DNA of 64,000 nt from Nitrosarchaeum sp. (GCA_025699025.1 JAILWJ010000001.1:292488-356487), one strand, 5' to 3'; positions 25,704-37,783 are shown, counted from the first letter of the stretch. Translations and numbers: made by a program. Notes: generated by a model not told the origin, from the letters alone.

Positions 25704-25952
25704 ATGCAAGCTTACATTCTTCTTACATGTAATTCTGGAAGTGAAACAGACATCATTGCAGAAATAAAGAAAATACCTAATGTAAAAGAAGTCAACGGAG
25801 TGTGGGGTAAATATGACATATTTCTAAAAGTCTCAACTGATGATCCACAGGGAATTGACAAGGTGGTCTCACACCTTAGAACCCTTAGAGACATTACCAG
25901 CAGCTATACAATGCACGTATTGTATGGTCAAGGTGGAACTATTGATGAATAG
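25704..25952 (+). CDS. Stand-alone Lrp/AsnC ligand-binding (RAM) domain
   Basis: 82 residues: MQAYILLTCNSGSETDIIAE at the start, then IPNVKEVNGVWGKYDIFLKV and a closing strand TSSYTMHVLYG. It is the beta-alpha-beta RAM domain of Lrp/AsnC regulators without the DNA-binding part. Such proteins bind amino acids and oligomerise, and may modulate full-length Lrp proteins. It is transcribed divergently from the hydroxyacyl-CoA dehydrogenase gene. Confidence 0.85.
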   Translation: MQAYILLTCNSGSETDIIAEIKKIPNVKEVNGVWGKYDIFLKVSTDDPQGIDKVVSHLRTLRDITSSYTMHVLYGQGGTIDE

Positions 25953-26038
25953 TCTTTTCTAATTCCTATCTATTATGCACAGATGTCGCACGTCTTGAAT
26001 TCTATACTTTTTAATATATTTGAAAACAATCCCTTCTC

Positions 26039-26206
26039 ATGGGTCTTTTCAAGCGTGATAAGGGTGATAATGACCAAACAAAATGCAGGGAATGTGGAAC
26101 CGAATTGCACGATCCTGAGCGCTTAAAACGTCATATGAAAAAGGCACACGGCAACATTCCGGAAAAAAAACTTGATCCTAATTCTGGCACAGGCGGAACG
26201 TGGTAG
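26039..26206 (+). CDS. Single C2H2 zinc-finger protein (55 aa)
   Basis: ATG at 26039, TAG at 26204-26206. It begins MGLFKRDKGDNDQTKC and the finger is C-REC-x12-H-x4-H (TKCRECGTELHDPERLKRHM, then KKAH). The tail is flexible and rich in Pro/Gly. The same MGLF-basic start occurs in three other small proteins here. It overlaps the start of the next gene by 7 bases. A TTTTTAATATATTTG stretch about 25-30 bases upstream is a good TATA box. Confidence 0.7.
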   Translation: MGLFKRDKGDNDQTKCRECGTELHDPERLKRHMKKAHGNIPEKKLDPNSGTGGTW

Positions 26207-26487
26207 CTTTGGAACTAAGCTATGGTAAAAAGATGGGTCTTGTATTTGGAGGTGCCTTTATGGCAGCTGCACTCGTTCTATCAACAGTCGTATTTCCATT
26301 TTGGAACCTTATCCGAGAAGACGTATATGAAGAAGTCATAATCCTGAACAATGATGGTGGTGTGTGTTATGTTGAAACAAAAGACATCATCCCAAAAACC
26401 ATTGAAAATTGCACTCTTGAATCCGGAGACATGGCAACCATAAAATTTGGCAGAGGCCTTGCATGGGCTGTGATTGTTGAGCCATGA
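26200..26487 (+). CDS. Small membrane protein with soluble C-terminal domain
   Basis: 95 residues from a GTG at 26200 that overlaps the zinc-finger stop; a TTG at 26209 or an ATG at 26233 are alternatives. One TM helix, MGLVFGGAFMAAALVLSTVV, then a polar domain of about 55 residues with two Cys (GVCYVETK, ENCTLES) that could form a disulphide outside the cell. Overlap with the zinc-finger gene implies co-translation. Unknown family. Confidence 0.6.
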   Translation: MVALELSYGKKMGLVFGGAFMAAALVLSTVVFPFWNLIREDVYEEVIILNNDGGVCYVETKDIIPKTIENCTLESGDMATIKFGRGLAWAVIVEP

Positions 26488-26524
26488 CCTATGAATTATA
26501 TCTTAAAACCTTCCATGTTTTATC

Positions 26525-26932
26525 ATGAGTTGTGTTTTTTGCAAAATAATTGACGGTCAAATAAAAGCCAGGGTAATCAAAGAGACTGCAAAATCTATTG
26601 CACTTTTGGATGCATTTCCGTTGGCAAAGGGACACACTCTTGTTATCCCAAAAACTCATCGTGTTAAAATCCAAGATATGTCTGTGGCTGAAAATTCTGA
26701 TTTGTTCTCACTTGTACATGATGTAATTTCTAAAGTTGACAAGTTAACCGGAGCAACCTTAGTTGCAGTCCACAATGGAAGCGGTGCCGGTCAGGAAGTT
26801 CCACATGTGCATGTACACTTGGTCCCGCGTGAATCCTCTGATTCTGCAGGTGCAATTCATAGCATGTTTGACTCTACATGCACTCTGTCTGATTCTGATA
26901 TGGATGATGTCTGCAAAAAACTTGCAGATTAA
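26525..26932 (+). CDS. HIT-family nucleotide hydrolase/transferase
   Basis: 135 residues. Start SCVFCKIIDGQIKARVI, then KGHTLVIPKTHR and the histidine triad HVHVHLVPR with catalytic His. HIT proteins hydrolyse AMP-linked compounds or dinucleoside polyphosphates. Its stop overlaps by 4 bases the stop of the convergent DnaJ-ferredoxin gene. Confidence 0.93.
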   Translation: MSCVFCKIIDGQIKARVIKETAKSIALLDAFPLAKGHTLVIPKTHRVKIQDMSVAENSDLFSLVHDVISKVDKLTGATLVAVHNGSGAGQEVPHVHVHLVPRESSDSAGAIHSMFDSTCTLSDSDMDDVCKKLAD

Positions 26933-27597
26933 AATGGAAACAGTCTTTCCCCTGTGTCTGAATTTTCCACTCTTATTGCCTTTGTAGGGCATGTCTCTGC
27001 TGCATTCATTATTTGATTTACTCCTGCGCCTTTGGGGTTGATTACAGTTGATTTTGGATTTGATTTCGAATTTTTATTTATCTCAAAAACATCAGGTGCT
27101 ATTATCTCACAACTGCAGCATCCTATGCATAGACTCTTGTCTACATTGACAAATAAATTTGGCTGAATCTTGGGCTCTTTTGCCTTTTCATATTCGCCAT
27201 TTCTCCCATCTGCACGTATTCTTGCATTGTATTCCTCCCAAAATCTTTTCTCATATTCTTTCCAAAAGTCAGGATCCTCCTCTTCGAATTCTTTGGTATA
27301 TTTACTCCAGTCTTGCTGTGGCGGTTCTTCTGGAGCCCCCCACTGTGGTTTTCTGAAATTAGTTTTGGTCTCTGTTTGATTGTATGATGTTGTATCTGAA
27401 TTTGAGATTCCTTCTTTATGGTTTTTCTTTAGAAAATTATATGCCTCTGTGACTTTTTTGAATTCATTACCTTCTCTTTCTTTGGTGTTTTTATCTGGGT
27501 GATACTCCAGAGCTAGTTTTCTGTATGCAATTTTGATCTCTTCAAATGATGAGCCTGTTTTCACATTCAATACCTTCAGGGCCTGATACGTATTCAC
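26929..27597 (-). CDS. DnaJ domain - ferredoxin fusion protein
   Basis: 222 residues. Residues 3-65 are a J-domain with H33-P34-D35 (LALEYHPDKNT), needed for contact with DnaK. A charged linker (65-150) rich in Trp, Glu and Pro follows. Residues 150-222 are a ferredoxin: C157-x2-C160-x2-C163 and C203-P, enough for one 4Fe-4S cluster, with an extra C161. The fusion suggests an Hsp70 co-chaperone that carries or senses an Fe-S cluster. No dnaK is in the window. I recall related proteins being annotated in other thaumarchaea. Confidence 0.88.
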   Translation of the reverse strand: MNTYQALKVLNVKTGSSFEEIKIAYRKLALEYHPDKNTKEREGNEFKKVTEAYNFLKKNHKEGISNSDTTSYNQTETKTNFRKPQWGAPEEPPQQDWSKYTKEFEEEDPDFWKEYEKRFWEEYNARIRADGRNGEYEKAKEPKIQPNLFVNVDKSLCIGCCSCEIIAPDVFEINKNSKSNPKSTVINPKGAGVNQIMNAAETCPTKAIRVENSDTGERLFPF

Positions 27598-27656
27598 TAG
27601 TGCTAGAGATTCCTAATCTTTTAAAAACAATTGCATGTTGCTTATTGTGCCTGCAT

Positions 27657-28019
27657 TTATTCTAAAATTGTCTCGTCTGACGCCTTCCATGCTGGCTCTA
27701 CTATGCACAAAAACCTCAATTTCCCACCACCTGTATTTTTTATAGACTGCTCAGACATTGGTGGGACATACACGGAATCGTCTTTTTTGATCTTAAACGA
27801 TTCTTTATCTATACTCAATACTGCCTCGCCTTCCAAAATGTAGTAAATTTCTGAGGACTTTAGTTTGTGTTTTGATGAACTTTTACCTGGCTCCAATGAG
27901 AATTGCGCCAGACTGTAGTTAATTCCATTCAGTGTGTTGTGGGGATGAAAAAACTGTTTAACTACGGTTCCCTCCATCCCTTGGATTGCTTTAATCTCAG
28001 AGTCTCTTTGTACTGACAT
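27657..28019 (-). CDS. Cupin-domain protein
   Basis: 120 residues. Cupin motifs: SKHKLKSSEIYYILEGEAVL (motif 1: H, and Glu in SSEIYYILEG) and VYVPPMSEQSIKNTGGGKLR (motif 2). The metal ligand His of motif 2 is replaced by a glutamine, so metal binding may be weak. It lies downstream of another cupin gene with a 5-base gap; the two and the SHOCT gene form one operon. Confidence 0.8.
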   Translation of the reverse strand: MSVQRDSEIKAIQGMEGTVVKQFFHPHNTLNGINYSLAQFSLEPGKSSSKHKLKSSEIYYILEGEAVLSIDKESFKIKKDDSVYVPPMSEQSIKNTGGGKLRFLCIVEPAWKASDETILE

Positions 28020-28024
28020 GATTG

Positions 28025-28480
28025 CTAGATTCTTTTTGAGACCCTTGTCTTAAAATCTGATTCATACCATGCTGTTTTGTATTCTGAATTCTTTTTTGGC
28101 AGGATGTTTATTGCAATATGTGCAAATGTTCTTTTCTTGTCTGCGGAACCGTGCACATGAAGTGTTTTTGCGGGGATGTGGACAATGTCTCCCTCTTTGA
28201 GGTTGATTCTTTGAATTTTTTTTATTTTGAAGCTTGCTTTTCCATTGCCTGTCTTTTTGAATATTTCTAAACTCCCCCTGCCTTTTGTTGCGATTAATAT
28301 CTGATTGCCATTATGCGTGTGAATCTTTGTTTTAGATCCATTCTCAAAATATACATGGTATATGTCTTGATCTGTTGCACCGATCTTCTCTGATAGAACT
28401 TTCATCCATGTTTTGTTTGTAAACCAATCTGGGTTTATTTTTCTCTGATCTCCTGTTCCAAAAATATTTGATTTTTCCAT
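28025..28480 (-). CDS. Cupin-domain protein
   Basis: 151 residues. Motif 1: SKTKIHTHNGNQILIATKGR with H-x-H; motif 2: GDIVHIPAKTLHVHGSAD with the ligand His. Unlike its neighbour it keeps all cupin metal ligands. It resembles small single-domain cupins that catalyse isomerase or dioxygenase reactions or bind small molecules. It starts 1 base after the SHOCT gene stop, so it is co-transcribed. Confidence 0.82.
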   Translation of the reverse strand: MEKSNIFGTGDQRKINPDWFTNKTWMKVLSEKIGATDQDIYHVYFENGSKTKIHTHNGNQILIATKGRGSLEIFKKTGNGKASFKIKKIQRINLKEGDIVHIPAKTLHVHGSADKKRTFAHIAINILPKKNSEYKTAWYESDFKTRVSKRI

Positions 28481-28481
28481 C

Positions 28482-28847
28482 TCAGATCCTTTCTAAAATC
28501 TTCTTCTTCTTTTCCTGAAATTCTTTTTCGGTCAACACTCCTTGTTTTCTTAACTTTCCAAGTTTTTCTAATGTGGCTAGGTCTTCACCATATTTGCCTG
28601 TCATTTGCTTTGCAATCACGACGCCTTCATTGATTTTTTTGATTCCGCTTGCTTTGATGCTTTCTTTCTCCTTCATTGCTTTCTTTCGTAATTCGTCACC
28701 TGTTTTTTTTGCCTGTGTGGTTGCAATTGCCCCCAACTCAACTGCTTCTTCTAGTATGTCATCTGCTTTTTTGATGCCCTCTTCGATTGCCTTGTCTGCT
28801 CTTTTTAGAAATTTCTCGATGTATCCTGCTTTCTTTTTTGCTGCCAT
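28482..28847 (-). CDS. Helical protein with C-terminal SHOCT motif
   Basis: 121 residues, highly charged and helical (KAIEEGIKKADDILEEAVEL). The last 30 residues, LEKLGKLRKQGVLTEKEFQEKK, are a SHOCT (short C-terminal) oligomerisation motif. The body suggests a coiled coil. It is the first gene of the SHOCT-cupin-cupin operon; no enzyme motif. The ATG follows a T/A-rich stretch shared with the divergent gene at 28921. Confidence 0.75.
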   Translation of the reverse strand: MAAKKKAGYIEKFLKRADKAIEEGIKKADDILEEAVELGAIATTQAKKTGDELRKKAMKEKESIKASGIKKINEGVVIAKQMTGKYGEDLATLEKLGKLRKQGVLTEKEFQEKKKKILERI

Positions 28848-28920
28848 GATTTCTTATTCTGTTCAAATGTATTATATTTTTCCAAACCTTGTGAACATTC
28901 AATTCATTTAATAGCGATGA

Positions 28921-29646
28921 TTGCCAAACTTTGATAGAATTTTGTCCAAGAAGTTTGAAGCCAAAACCATAGTTCTTAAAAAAACGATTGAAGAACAAGA
29001 CGCATCTGTCATAATTGAAGATAAAAAGACTTCATTGTTTAAAAAATTGCTAAAAAAACCAAAGCGAGAAGAGGTACACGTTCACTCTCTAAAGTTATAC
29101 TATGAATGCATGTTGATGGTTTCTGGAAAATATGTTGCAGATTACTATCGTAAAGCAACACATACAATATCTGTTGATTCTAACGTGAAAGAGATTGTAT
29201 TTGGTGATGGTATTTTTCCAATACGTTCAAAATCAACTCTTCAAAAGGCATTTGATGTGACTCGCAATAAAAATAAGGTTGATCTCCGGTTGGAAGAGCA
29301 TGTGTTTATTGAAGAAGAAAATGAACTGGTTTTTGATCATCATGGAACTGAGACGCAATTTCAATACAAGATAAACTCTAAAACCATTGAGAACTACCCT
29401 CAGCGTCTTTTGGAGAAGAATCTCTCCAATGTAAAAAAACCAGAGATTACACATGATGCCGCAGTTGAAAAGCTAAAAGCATTCCTGAAAAAACCCATGG
29501 AACCTGATGTCCGAGGATTGACCGAAGAGTTTGTTTTAAGAGAAATTGTCGAGGTTTATGTTCCTGTATTTGAGGCTAGGTTAATTGGTCCAAACAAGAA
29601 AATAGGATTACTAAGAATCGATGCCGTGAGAAACAAGGTCCTTTAA
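28921..29646 (+). CDS. Conserved hypothetical protein
   Basis: 241 residues, TTG start. A basic start (KFEAKTIVLKKTIEEQD) precedes a mixed alpha/beta region with ELVFDHHGTETQFQYK and a C-terminal beta part (EIVEVYVPVFEARLIGPNKK) that often ends thaumarchaeal proteins of this kind. No known domain is recognised. It is divergent from the SHOCT operon and convergent, with 6 bases between stops, with the TPR gene. Confidence 0.55.
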   Translation: MPNFDRILSKKFEAKTIVLKKTIEEQDASVIIEDKKTSLFKKLLKKPKREEVHVHSLKLYYECMLMVSGKYVADYYRKATHTISVDSNVKEIVFGDGIFPIRSKSTLQKAFDVTRNKNKVDLRLEEHVFIEEENELVFDHHGTETQFQYKINSKTIENYPQRLLEKNLSNVKKPEITHDAAVEKLKAFLKKPMEPDVRGLTEEFVLREIVEVYVPVFEARLIGPNKKIGLLRIDAVRNKVL

Positions 29647-29652
29647 CTGTCT

Positions 29653-30474
29653 CTATACTTTCACTAGTGCTCTAAATTTGTCGTTGCTGTGTAAATGCGT
29701 AAATGCCTTTTCTTCTCTTGCCCACGCCCGAATTGTCTTGGGGTTTTTAGAAATCGCATGTTTTAACAATTCTAATGACTCATGATCCATTCCAAGTGCT
29801 GCTTTGCTTCTTGATTTCGCATAAATGATGTTTACATTGTCCTTGTGCTTTGATAATATCTGATCAAAAATCTCTATTGCTTTTTCATGTTTTTCTAATT
29901 CTGCCAACTCTATTCCCTTGTGAAATAGCGCATCCATGTGGTTTGGGTTTTTTCTGTAGACTCCCTCAAAGCAGTTCAATGCCTCCTCATGCTTTTTCAA
30001 TTTTCCTAAAACTATCCCTTTGTAAAATAATGCATTATGTTTTTTCGGATCAGCAGCAATTGCTTTGTCTAGGAACCGAAGCGACTCTTCGTGATCTTGA
30101 ATCTTGTCAAGCAGCACTCCTTTGTTAAAATATGACGCCGCATGTTTCGGATCAGCATTTATCGCCTTGTCATAGCATTCGCTTGCCCCCTGCAGATTTC
30201 CCATTTCTGCCATGGCAATTCCCATGTTGTTAAATGCCTGTGCATCGCTGGGGTTGATCTGCAATAGCATGTCAAAGCACGTGATGGCGTCACTGTATTT
30301 TTTCATCTGGTTTAACGCCAGTCCCTTGTTATACAGCGCTTGGGTGTTTTTGGAATCATGTCTTAAAATTTTATTAAACAATGCAACTGCTGCCTTTGGT
30401 TGGTTTTTCTCTATTTGTGACATCGCCTGATACATGAGATCTTCTGGATTCTCTTTTGAGCCAAACAGTCCCAT
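29653..30474 (-). CDS. Tetratricopeptide-repeat protein
   Basis: 273 residues. About seven TPR units, for example ALYNKGLALNQMKKYSDAIT, AFNNMGIAMAEMGNLQGASE and ASYFNKGVLLDKIQDHEESL, with the W-x-x-G-x-A-like pattern at 34-residue steps. No signal peptide: the start is MGLFGSKENPEDLM, sharing the MGLF beginning seen in the small zinc proteins. It is a protein-binding scaffold with unknown partners. Confidence 0.9.
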   Translation of the reverse strand: MGLFGSKENPEDLMYQAMSQIEKNQPKAAVALFNKILRHDSKNTQALYNKGLALNQMKKYSDAITCFDMLLQINPSDAQAFNNMGIAMAEMGNLQGASECYDKAINADPKHAASYFNKGVLLDKIQDHEESLRFLDKAIAADPKKHNALFYKGIVLGKLKKHEEALNCFEGVYRKNPNHMDALFHKGIELAELEKHEKAIEIFDQILSKHKDNVNIIYAKSRSKAALGMDHESLELLKHAISKNPKTIRAWAREEKAFTHLHSNDKFRALVKV

Positions 30475-30525
30475 ATTGTCAGGTGCATTGTACAGGTAAT
30501 GAAAGTTTAGATTGGTTTGATTATG

Positions 30526-30855
30526 TCATATTACCTTGCTGCCTTCATCTCCTGTTGCAATGTCTATTGCACGTAAAATTGGCTCTATGATGATCTTCCC
30601 GCTGGTTGAATTTCTCCTAATGATGTCTATGATTTGGTCTTCTTTGTCCTCTGTTACAATGACGTCGATAACATATTTTTCACTAAACTGTGGTTGAAAA
30701 ATGTCTCTGCCCTTTCCCGCATGTATCTCAGGAGGCGGTATTTTCCCTCTTCCTCTTACCTTGTCTACTGTTAATCCTCCTACCTCTAATTTCTTTAATT
30801 CCTCACTAATTGGCATTACTTCGTTATTGCTTAGGATGGTCGTTATTCTAATCAT
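30526..30855 (-). CDS. Divergent PII (GlnB/GlnK)-like signal protein
   Basis: 109 residues with the ferredoxin-like PII layout: LEVGGLTVDKVRGRGKIPPP covers the strand leading to the T-loop, KYVIDVIVTEDKEDQIIDII the second half, and IIIEPILRAIDIATGDEGSKVI the end. The B-loop, normally TGKIGDGKI, reads STSGKIIIEP, and the T-loop lacks the usual Tyr-x-G pattern. 2-oxoglutarate/ATP sensing may therefore be altered. No amt ammonium transporter is adjacent, unlike typical glnK. Confidence 0.8.
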   Translation of the reverse strand: MIRITTILSNNEVMPISEELKKLEVGGLTVDKVRGRGKIPPPEIHAGKGRDIFQPQFSEKYVIDVIVTEDKEDQIIDIIRRNSTSGKIIIEPILRAIDIATGDEGSKVI

Positions 30856-31026
30856 GATGATGTGGCTGCCTGATTTTATTATAACCCATTCGTCATTAGA
30901 CCCTTATTTTGAATTTAAAAAGAAAAAGAATTCTATCCTAATAGTGCTGAAAAAAAGTCTATAATGTCTGAAAGGATATTTCTCATGGCCTATGTTGCAA
31001 AATTTGTATTTAACGACAACTGTTTT

Positions 31027-31143
31027 TTAGCCTAGTGCTTTGAATCTCTTTATTGCTTCTTTTGCCAATTCTTCTTGTTCCTCAGCGGATGCTTCTGTTG
31101 GATCATCTGTTGCATATGCCTCGCCTTTCTCCTTTTTCCTCAT
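31027..31143 (-). CDS. Small acidic helical protein (38 aa)
   Basis: ATG at 31143, TAA at 31027: MRKKEKGEAYATDDPTEASA... ending KEAIKRFKALG. It is polar with one helix. It ends 24 bases upstream of nothing else on its strand and precedes the region between the PII and aminotransferase genes. The 25-base gap to the aminotransferase stop suggests it could share that transcript. Confidence 0.4.
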   Translation of the reverse strand: MRKKEKGEAYATDDPTEASAEEQEELAKEAIKRFKALG

Positions 31144-31167
31144 ATTGTTTCTCTTCCTGATTAATTA

Positions 31168-32457
31168 TTAAAAATTTTCTGAGGCTGTAATCATTCTTTT
31201 GATGTCTGCCTTTTCATGTGCATTTGATATTGCACCAAGCTTGCCTGGCAAAAAGAATATCCCGTCTTGTGCAATCATCTTGAAATGATATTTTGCCAGT
31301 TTGTTGGTGTCGCATTTTGCAGCATCTGCTGAATTTTTTATCCCTGCAATCCCGTCCTTTGTAAAATGAGTCATAAATAACGACCCCTTACCTGTAACCA
31401 CTACATCTCCGTCAAAGACGCGGGTTAATTCCTTTCTTGCGTATTCTCCCAAATCATTGATTTTAGAATATATTGATTTTTTATTTTTTAATGTGGACAA
31501 TGTGGCAAATCCAGATACCATCGACGCGGGATTTGCAGAGAATGTTCCTCCTCCTACGTACGATCTCTCTGATTTTTTCTTCTCACGTGTATCTGCAAAT
31601 TGCATGATTTCTTTTTTGCCACACATGACTCCTATTGCCATTCCACCACCCACAATTTTACCCAGTGTGACAATATCTGGATCCAGCTTCATGGTAGGAT
31701 ATAGACAGCCATATCTGAATCTGAATCCTGTTACAATTTCATCTAGTATGAACAATGAGTTATTTCCATGACAGAATTCTTGGATTCCTTTAAGATAATC
31801 TGTACTGGCTGGAATGCATCCTCCACCGCCCAATACGGGCTCGATAATTACACCTGCCAAGTCTTTGGAATATTTTTTCAAGATTGATAACGATTCTTCC
31901 AAGTCATTATATGGAATTGATATGATCTGCTCTTCATTTATCACTCCGCTACTTTCAGATTCTGAAAACGGCCAGTTTACAGATTTTAGCAAGTCTGATG
32001 TATATCCGTGCCACCCTCCGTCAATTTTGGCAATTATCTTTCTTCCAGTTACAGAACGCGCAAGTCTTACTGAGTACATTGTTGCCTCTGTACCTGATGT
32101 CACATAGCGAATCTTTTCAGCCACTGGCACTGCGTTTGAAATCAATTCTGATAATTGTATTGTTTGCTCATTTACCGTTCCATACATCCATCCTATCTCA
32201 ATTTGTTTTTTCAGAGAATCTTTGACGTTTCTTGTGGCATGTCCTAGAATTAAACTCCAGTGTCCCATCCAATAGTCCGTGTATTTGTTGCCGTCTACGT
32301 CTATGAGGTTTTTTCCTGTTGCTTTTTTCACAACAAACGGATATGGTTCATAAAATCGTATGTTATGAGATACTCCGTTGACATGCAGTTTAGCCGCCTT
32401 GGCAAACAATTTGGCAGAGTTTTTTGTATTTTTTTTGTACTCTTTGATATTATCCAA
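31168..32457 (-). CDS. hemL: Glutamate-1-semialdehyde aminomutase-type aminotransferase (class III)
   Basis: 429 residues. PLP site [17 protein letters not shown] with the Schiff-base Lys; [13 protein letters not shown] supplies the Asp that contacts the pyridine [23 protein letters not shown] binds phosphate. The family includes HemL (GSA to 5-aminolevulinate, for haem and cobalamin) and related aminomutases. The sequence is divergent around [10 protein letters not shown], so the symbol is tentative. No other tetrapyrrole genes are nearby. The gene faces away from the rRNA operon; 364 bases lie between. Confidence 0.8.
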   Translation of the reverse strand: MDNIKEYKKNTKNSAKLFAKAAKLHVNGVSHNIRFYEPYPFVVKKATGKNLIDVDGNKYTDYWMGHWSLILGHATRNVKDSLKKQIEIGWMYGTVNEQTIQLSELISNAVPVAEKIRYVTSGTEATMYSVRLARSVTGRKIIAKIDGGWHGYTSDLLKSVNWPFSESESSGVINEEQIISIPYNDLEESLSILKKYSKDLAGVIIEPVLGGGGCIPASTDYLKGIQEFCHGNNSLFILDEIVTGFRFRYGCLYPTMKLDPDIVTLGKIVGGGMAIGVMCGKKEIMQFADTREKKKSERSYVGGGTFSANPASMVSGFATLSTLKNKKSIYSKINDLGEYARKELTRVFDGDVVVTGKGSLFMTHFTKDGIAGIKNSADAAKCDTNKLAKYHFKMIAQDGIFFLPGKLGAISNAHEKADIKRMITASENF

Positions 32458-32584
32458 AAGTACATCAAATCACACTTCCTGCAATTTTAACCCTAGATAT
32501 TTGCCCTTGATCTTACTCTCTTAATTGCTGGCAGGGTGTATCTCTTAAAAAAGATGTAATTTTTTTAAAAAAGTAATGAGATCA

Positions 32585-32674
32585 GGCGTAATTTCACGCA
32601 TGGTTTATATGGTTTCTTCATACTTCACCTTCTGCATACGTAACGCAATAAGGCGGCGCTTGTGATGAAGTATG
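32585..32674 (+). promoter_or_regulatory. rRNA operon promoter region with inverted repeats
   Basis: The sequence 32603-32612 (GTTTATATGG) is the best TATA box before 16S; transcription would start near 32633, giving a leader of about 190 bases. Just upstream, GCGT/ACGC pair (32585-32600). Just downstream, CATACTTCA at 32619-32627 is complementary to TGAAGTATG at 32666-32674. The pair could form a hairpin at the 5' end of the pre-rRNA or be a binding site. Confidence 0.5.
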
Positions 32675-32753
32675 GTATTATGCCATTTTGTGATTCATGG
32701 GCCTCCAGTTACGCATACAAAATGAGGATCTGATCAAATGATCAAATCTGAAA

Positions 32754-32774
32754 TGTGAAGATTATGTGCATCCG
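32754..32774 (+). repeat. 16S processing stem, 5' arm
   Basis: TGTGAAGATTATGTGCATCCG pairs with 34308-34327 downstream of 16S. Reverse complement matches for TGTGAAGATTA and GTGCATCCG, with a one-base bulge between. This is the long stem that archaeal 16S precursors form before cleavage, at which EndA cuts a bulge-helix-bulge. Confidence 0.75.
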
Positions 32775-32821
32775 TCAATTCCAATTTAGTACAAATGTAC
32801 TTCAATAATCAAAAAAATCAG

Positions 32822-34294
<1,473 letters not shown>

Positions 34295-34307
34295 GACATG
34301 GAAAGTG

Positions 34308-34327
34308 CGGATGCACTAATCTTCACA
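34308..34327 (+). repeat. 16S processing stem, 3' arm
   Basis: CGGATGCACTAATCTTCACA, 14 bases after the 16S end, is complementary to 32754-32774. The two enclose 16S in a long helix. Confidence 0.75.
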
Positions 34328-34403
34328 AAAATCATCGATGCAATGCATCACGAAAGTGATGTATGAAGGATGTAGCAGGTTCCTCGTACCGGAGGACTTG
34401 CGA

Positions 34404-34427
34404 TGATCATCGTGCATAGTCGTGTAA
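34404..34427 (+). repeat. 23S processing stem, 5' arm
   Basis: ATGATCATCGTGCATAGTCG is complementary to the region 37446-37468 after 23S (GACTATGCGCGATGAATTCATC): GCATAGTC pairs with GACTATGC, and ATCG with CGAT. Between them 23S is enclosed in a stem with internal bulges, a likely EndA target. AGTCGTGTA (34418-34426) can also pair with the TACACGACT of the downstream repeat. Confidence 0.65.
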
Positions 34428-34431
34428 TATG

Positions 34432-37436
<3,005 letters not shown>

Positions 37437-37452
37437 ACATAGAGACTATGCG

Positions 37453-37551
37453 CGATGAATTCATCATTTTGAATTCACTTAGCGAATGCTATACACGACT
37501 TGTACGATGAATTCATTTTCATTACTCCTAGCGAATGCTATACACGACTTG
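37453..37551 (+). repeat. Imperfect tandem duplication of about 50 bp after 23S
   Basis: Unit 1 is 37453-37502, unit 2 is 37505-37551. Each begins CGATGAATTCAT (palindromic core) and ends with an identical 23-base block that includes AGCGAATGCTATACACGACT; the middles differ (CATTTTGAATTCACTT against TTTCATTACTCC). TACACGACT in both is complementary to AGTCGTGTA before 23S. Confidence 0.85.
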
Positions 37552-37660
37552 AATTATGTTTACAATGTGAAATGTGTTTAAGCCTAATTTTTTATGATAT
37601 TTTGAATTTTAGAACTACTGTATTTCATATTTCTTAAACTATGTTTGTTGATATTTGGCC

Positions 37661-37783
37661 TTATGTCTCTTGTAATTCTATGTCTCTTTGAAGTTCTTTA
37701 GCAAGTCCGACCCACCATTCTTTTTGGTTATCTGACATTCCTGTGTATGTTGTTCTCAAGTTGCTAATAGATCTGCTGGTCAA
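37661..37783 (-). CDS. Small hypothetical protein (25-40 aa)
   Basis: TTG at 37783 to TAA at 37661 gives 40 residues ending GMSDNQKEWWVGLAKELQRD and IELQET; an internal ATG gives 25 residues. The core with WW and an amphipathic helix is a plausible small regulator or anti-factor, but support is only compositional. It lies between the 23S repeat and the methyltransferase gene. Confidence 0.35.
   Translation of the reverse strand: MTSRSISNLRTTYTGMSDNQKEWWVGLAKELQRDIELQET

Larger units (their letters stand above)
34295..34431 (+). other. 16S-23S spacer without tRNA
   Basis: 137 bases, too short and without any cloverleaf-like sequence, so no tRNA-Ala. It contains a hairpin TGCATCAC-GAAA-GTGATGTA (34344-34363) with a GAAA tetraloop. 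ATCATCG near 34331 and CGATGAT near 34401 can also pair. The lack of a spacer tRNA is typical of group I.1a archaea. Confidence 0.8.

Noticed and set aside
34295-34431. Possible tRNA-Ala in the rRNA spacer
   Set aside because: No acceptor/T-loop pattern; only short hairpins are present.
37453-37551. Two repeat units after 23S considered as a CRISPR remnant
   Set aside because: Only two units, with a partly conserved palindrome rather than constant repeat and variable spacer, no cas genes, and complementarity to the rRNA leader offers a better explanation.
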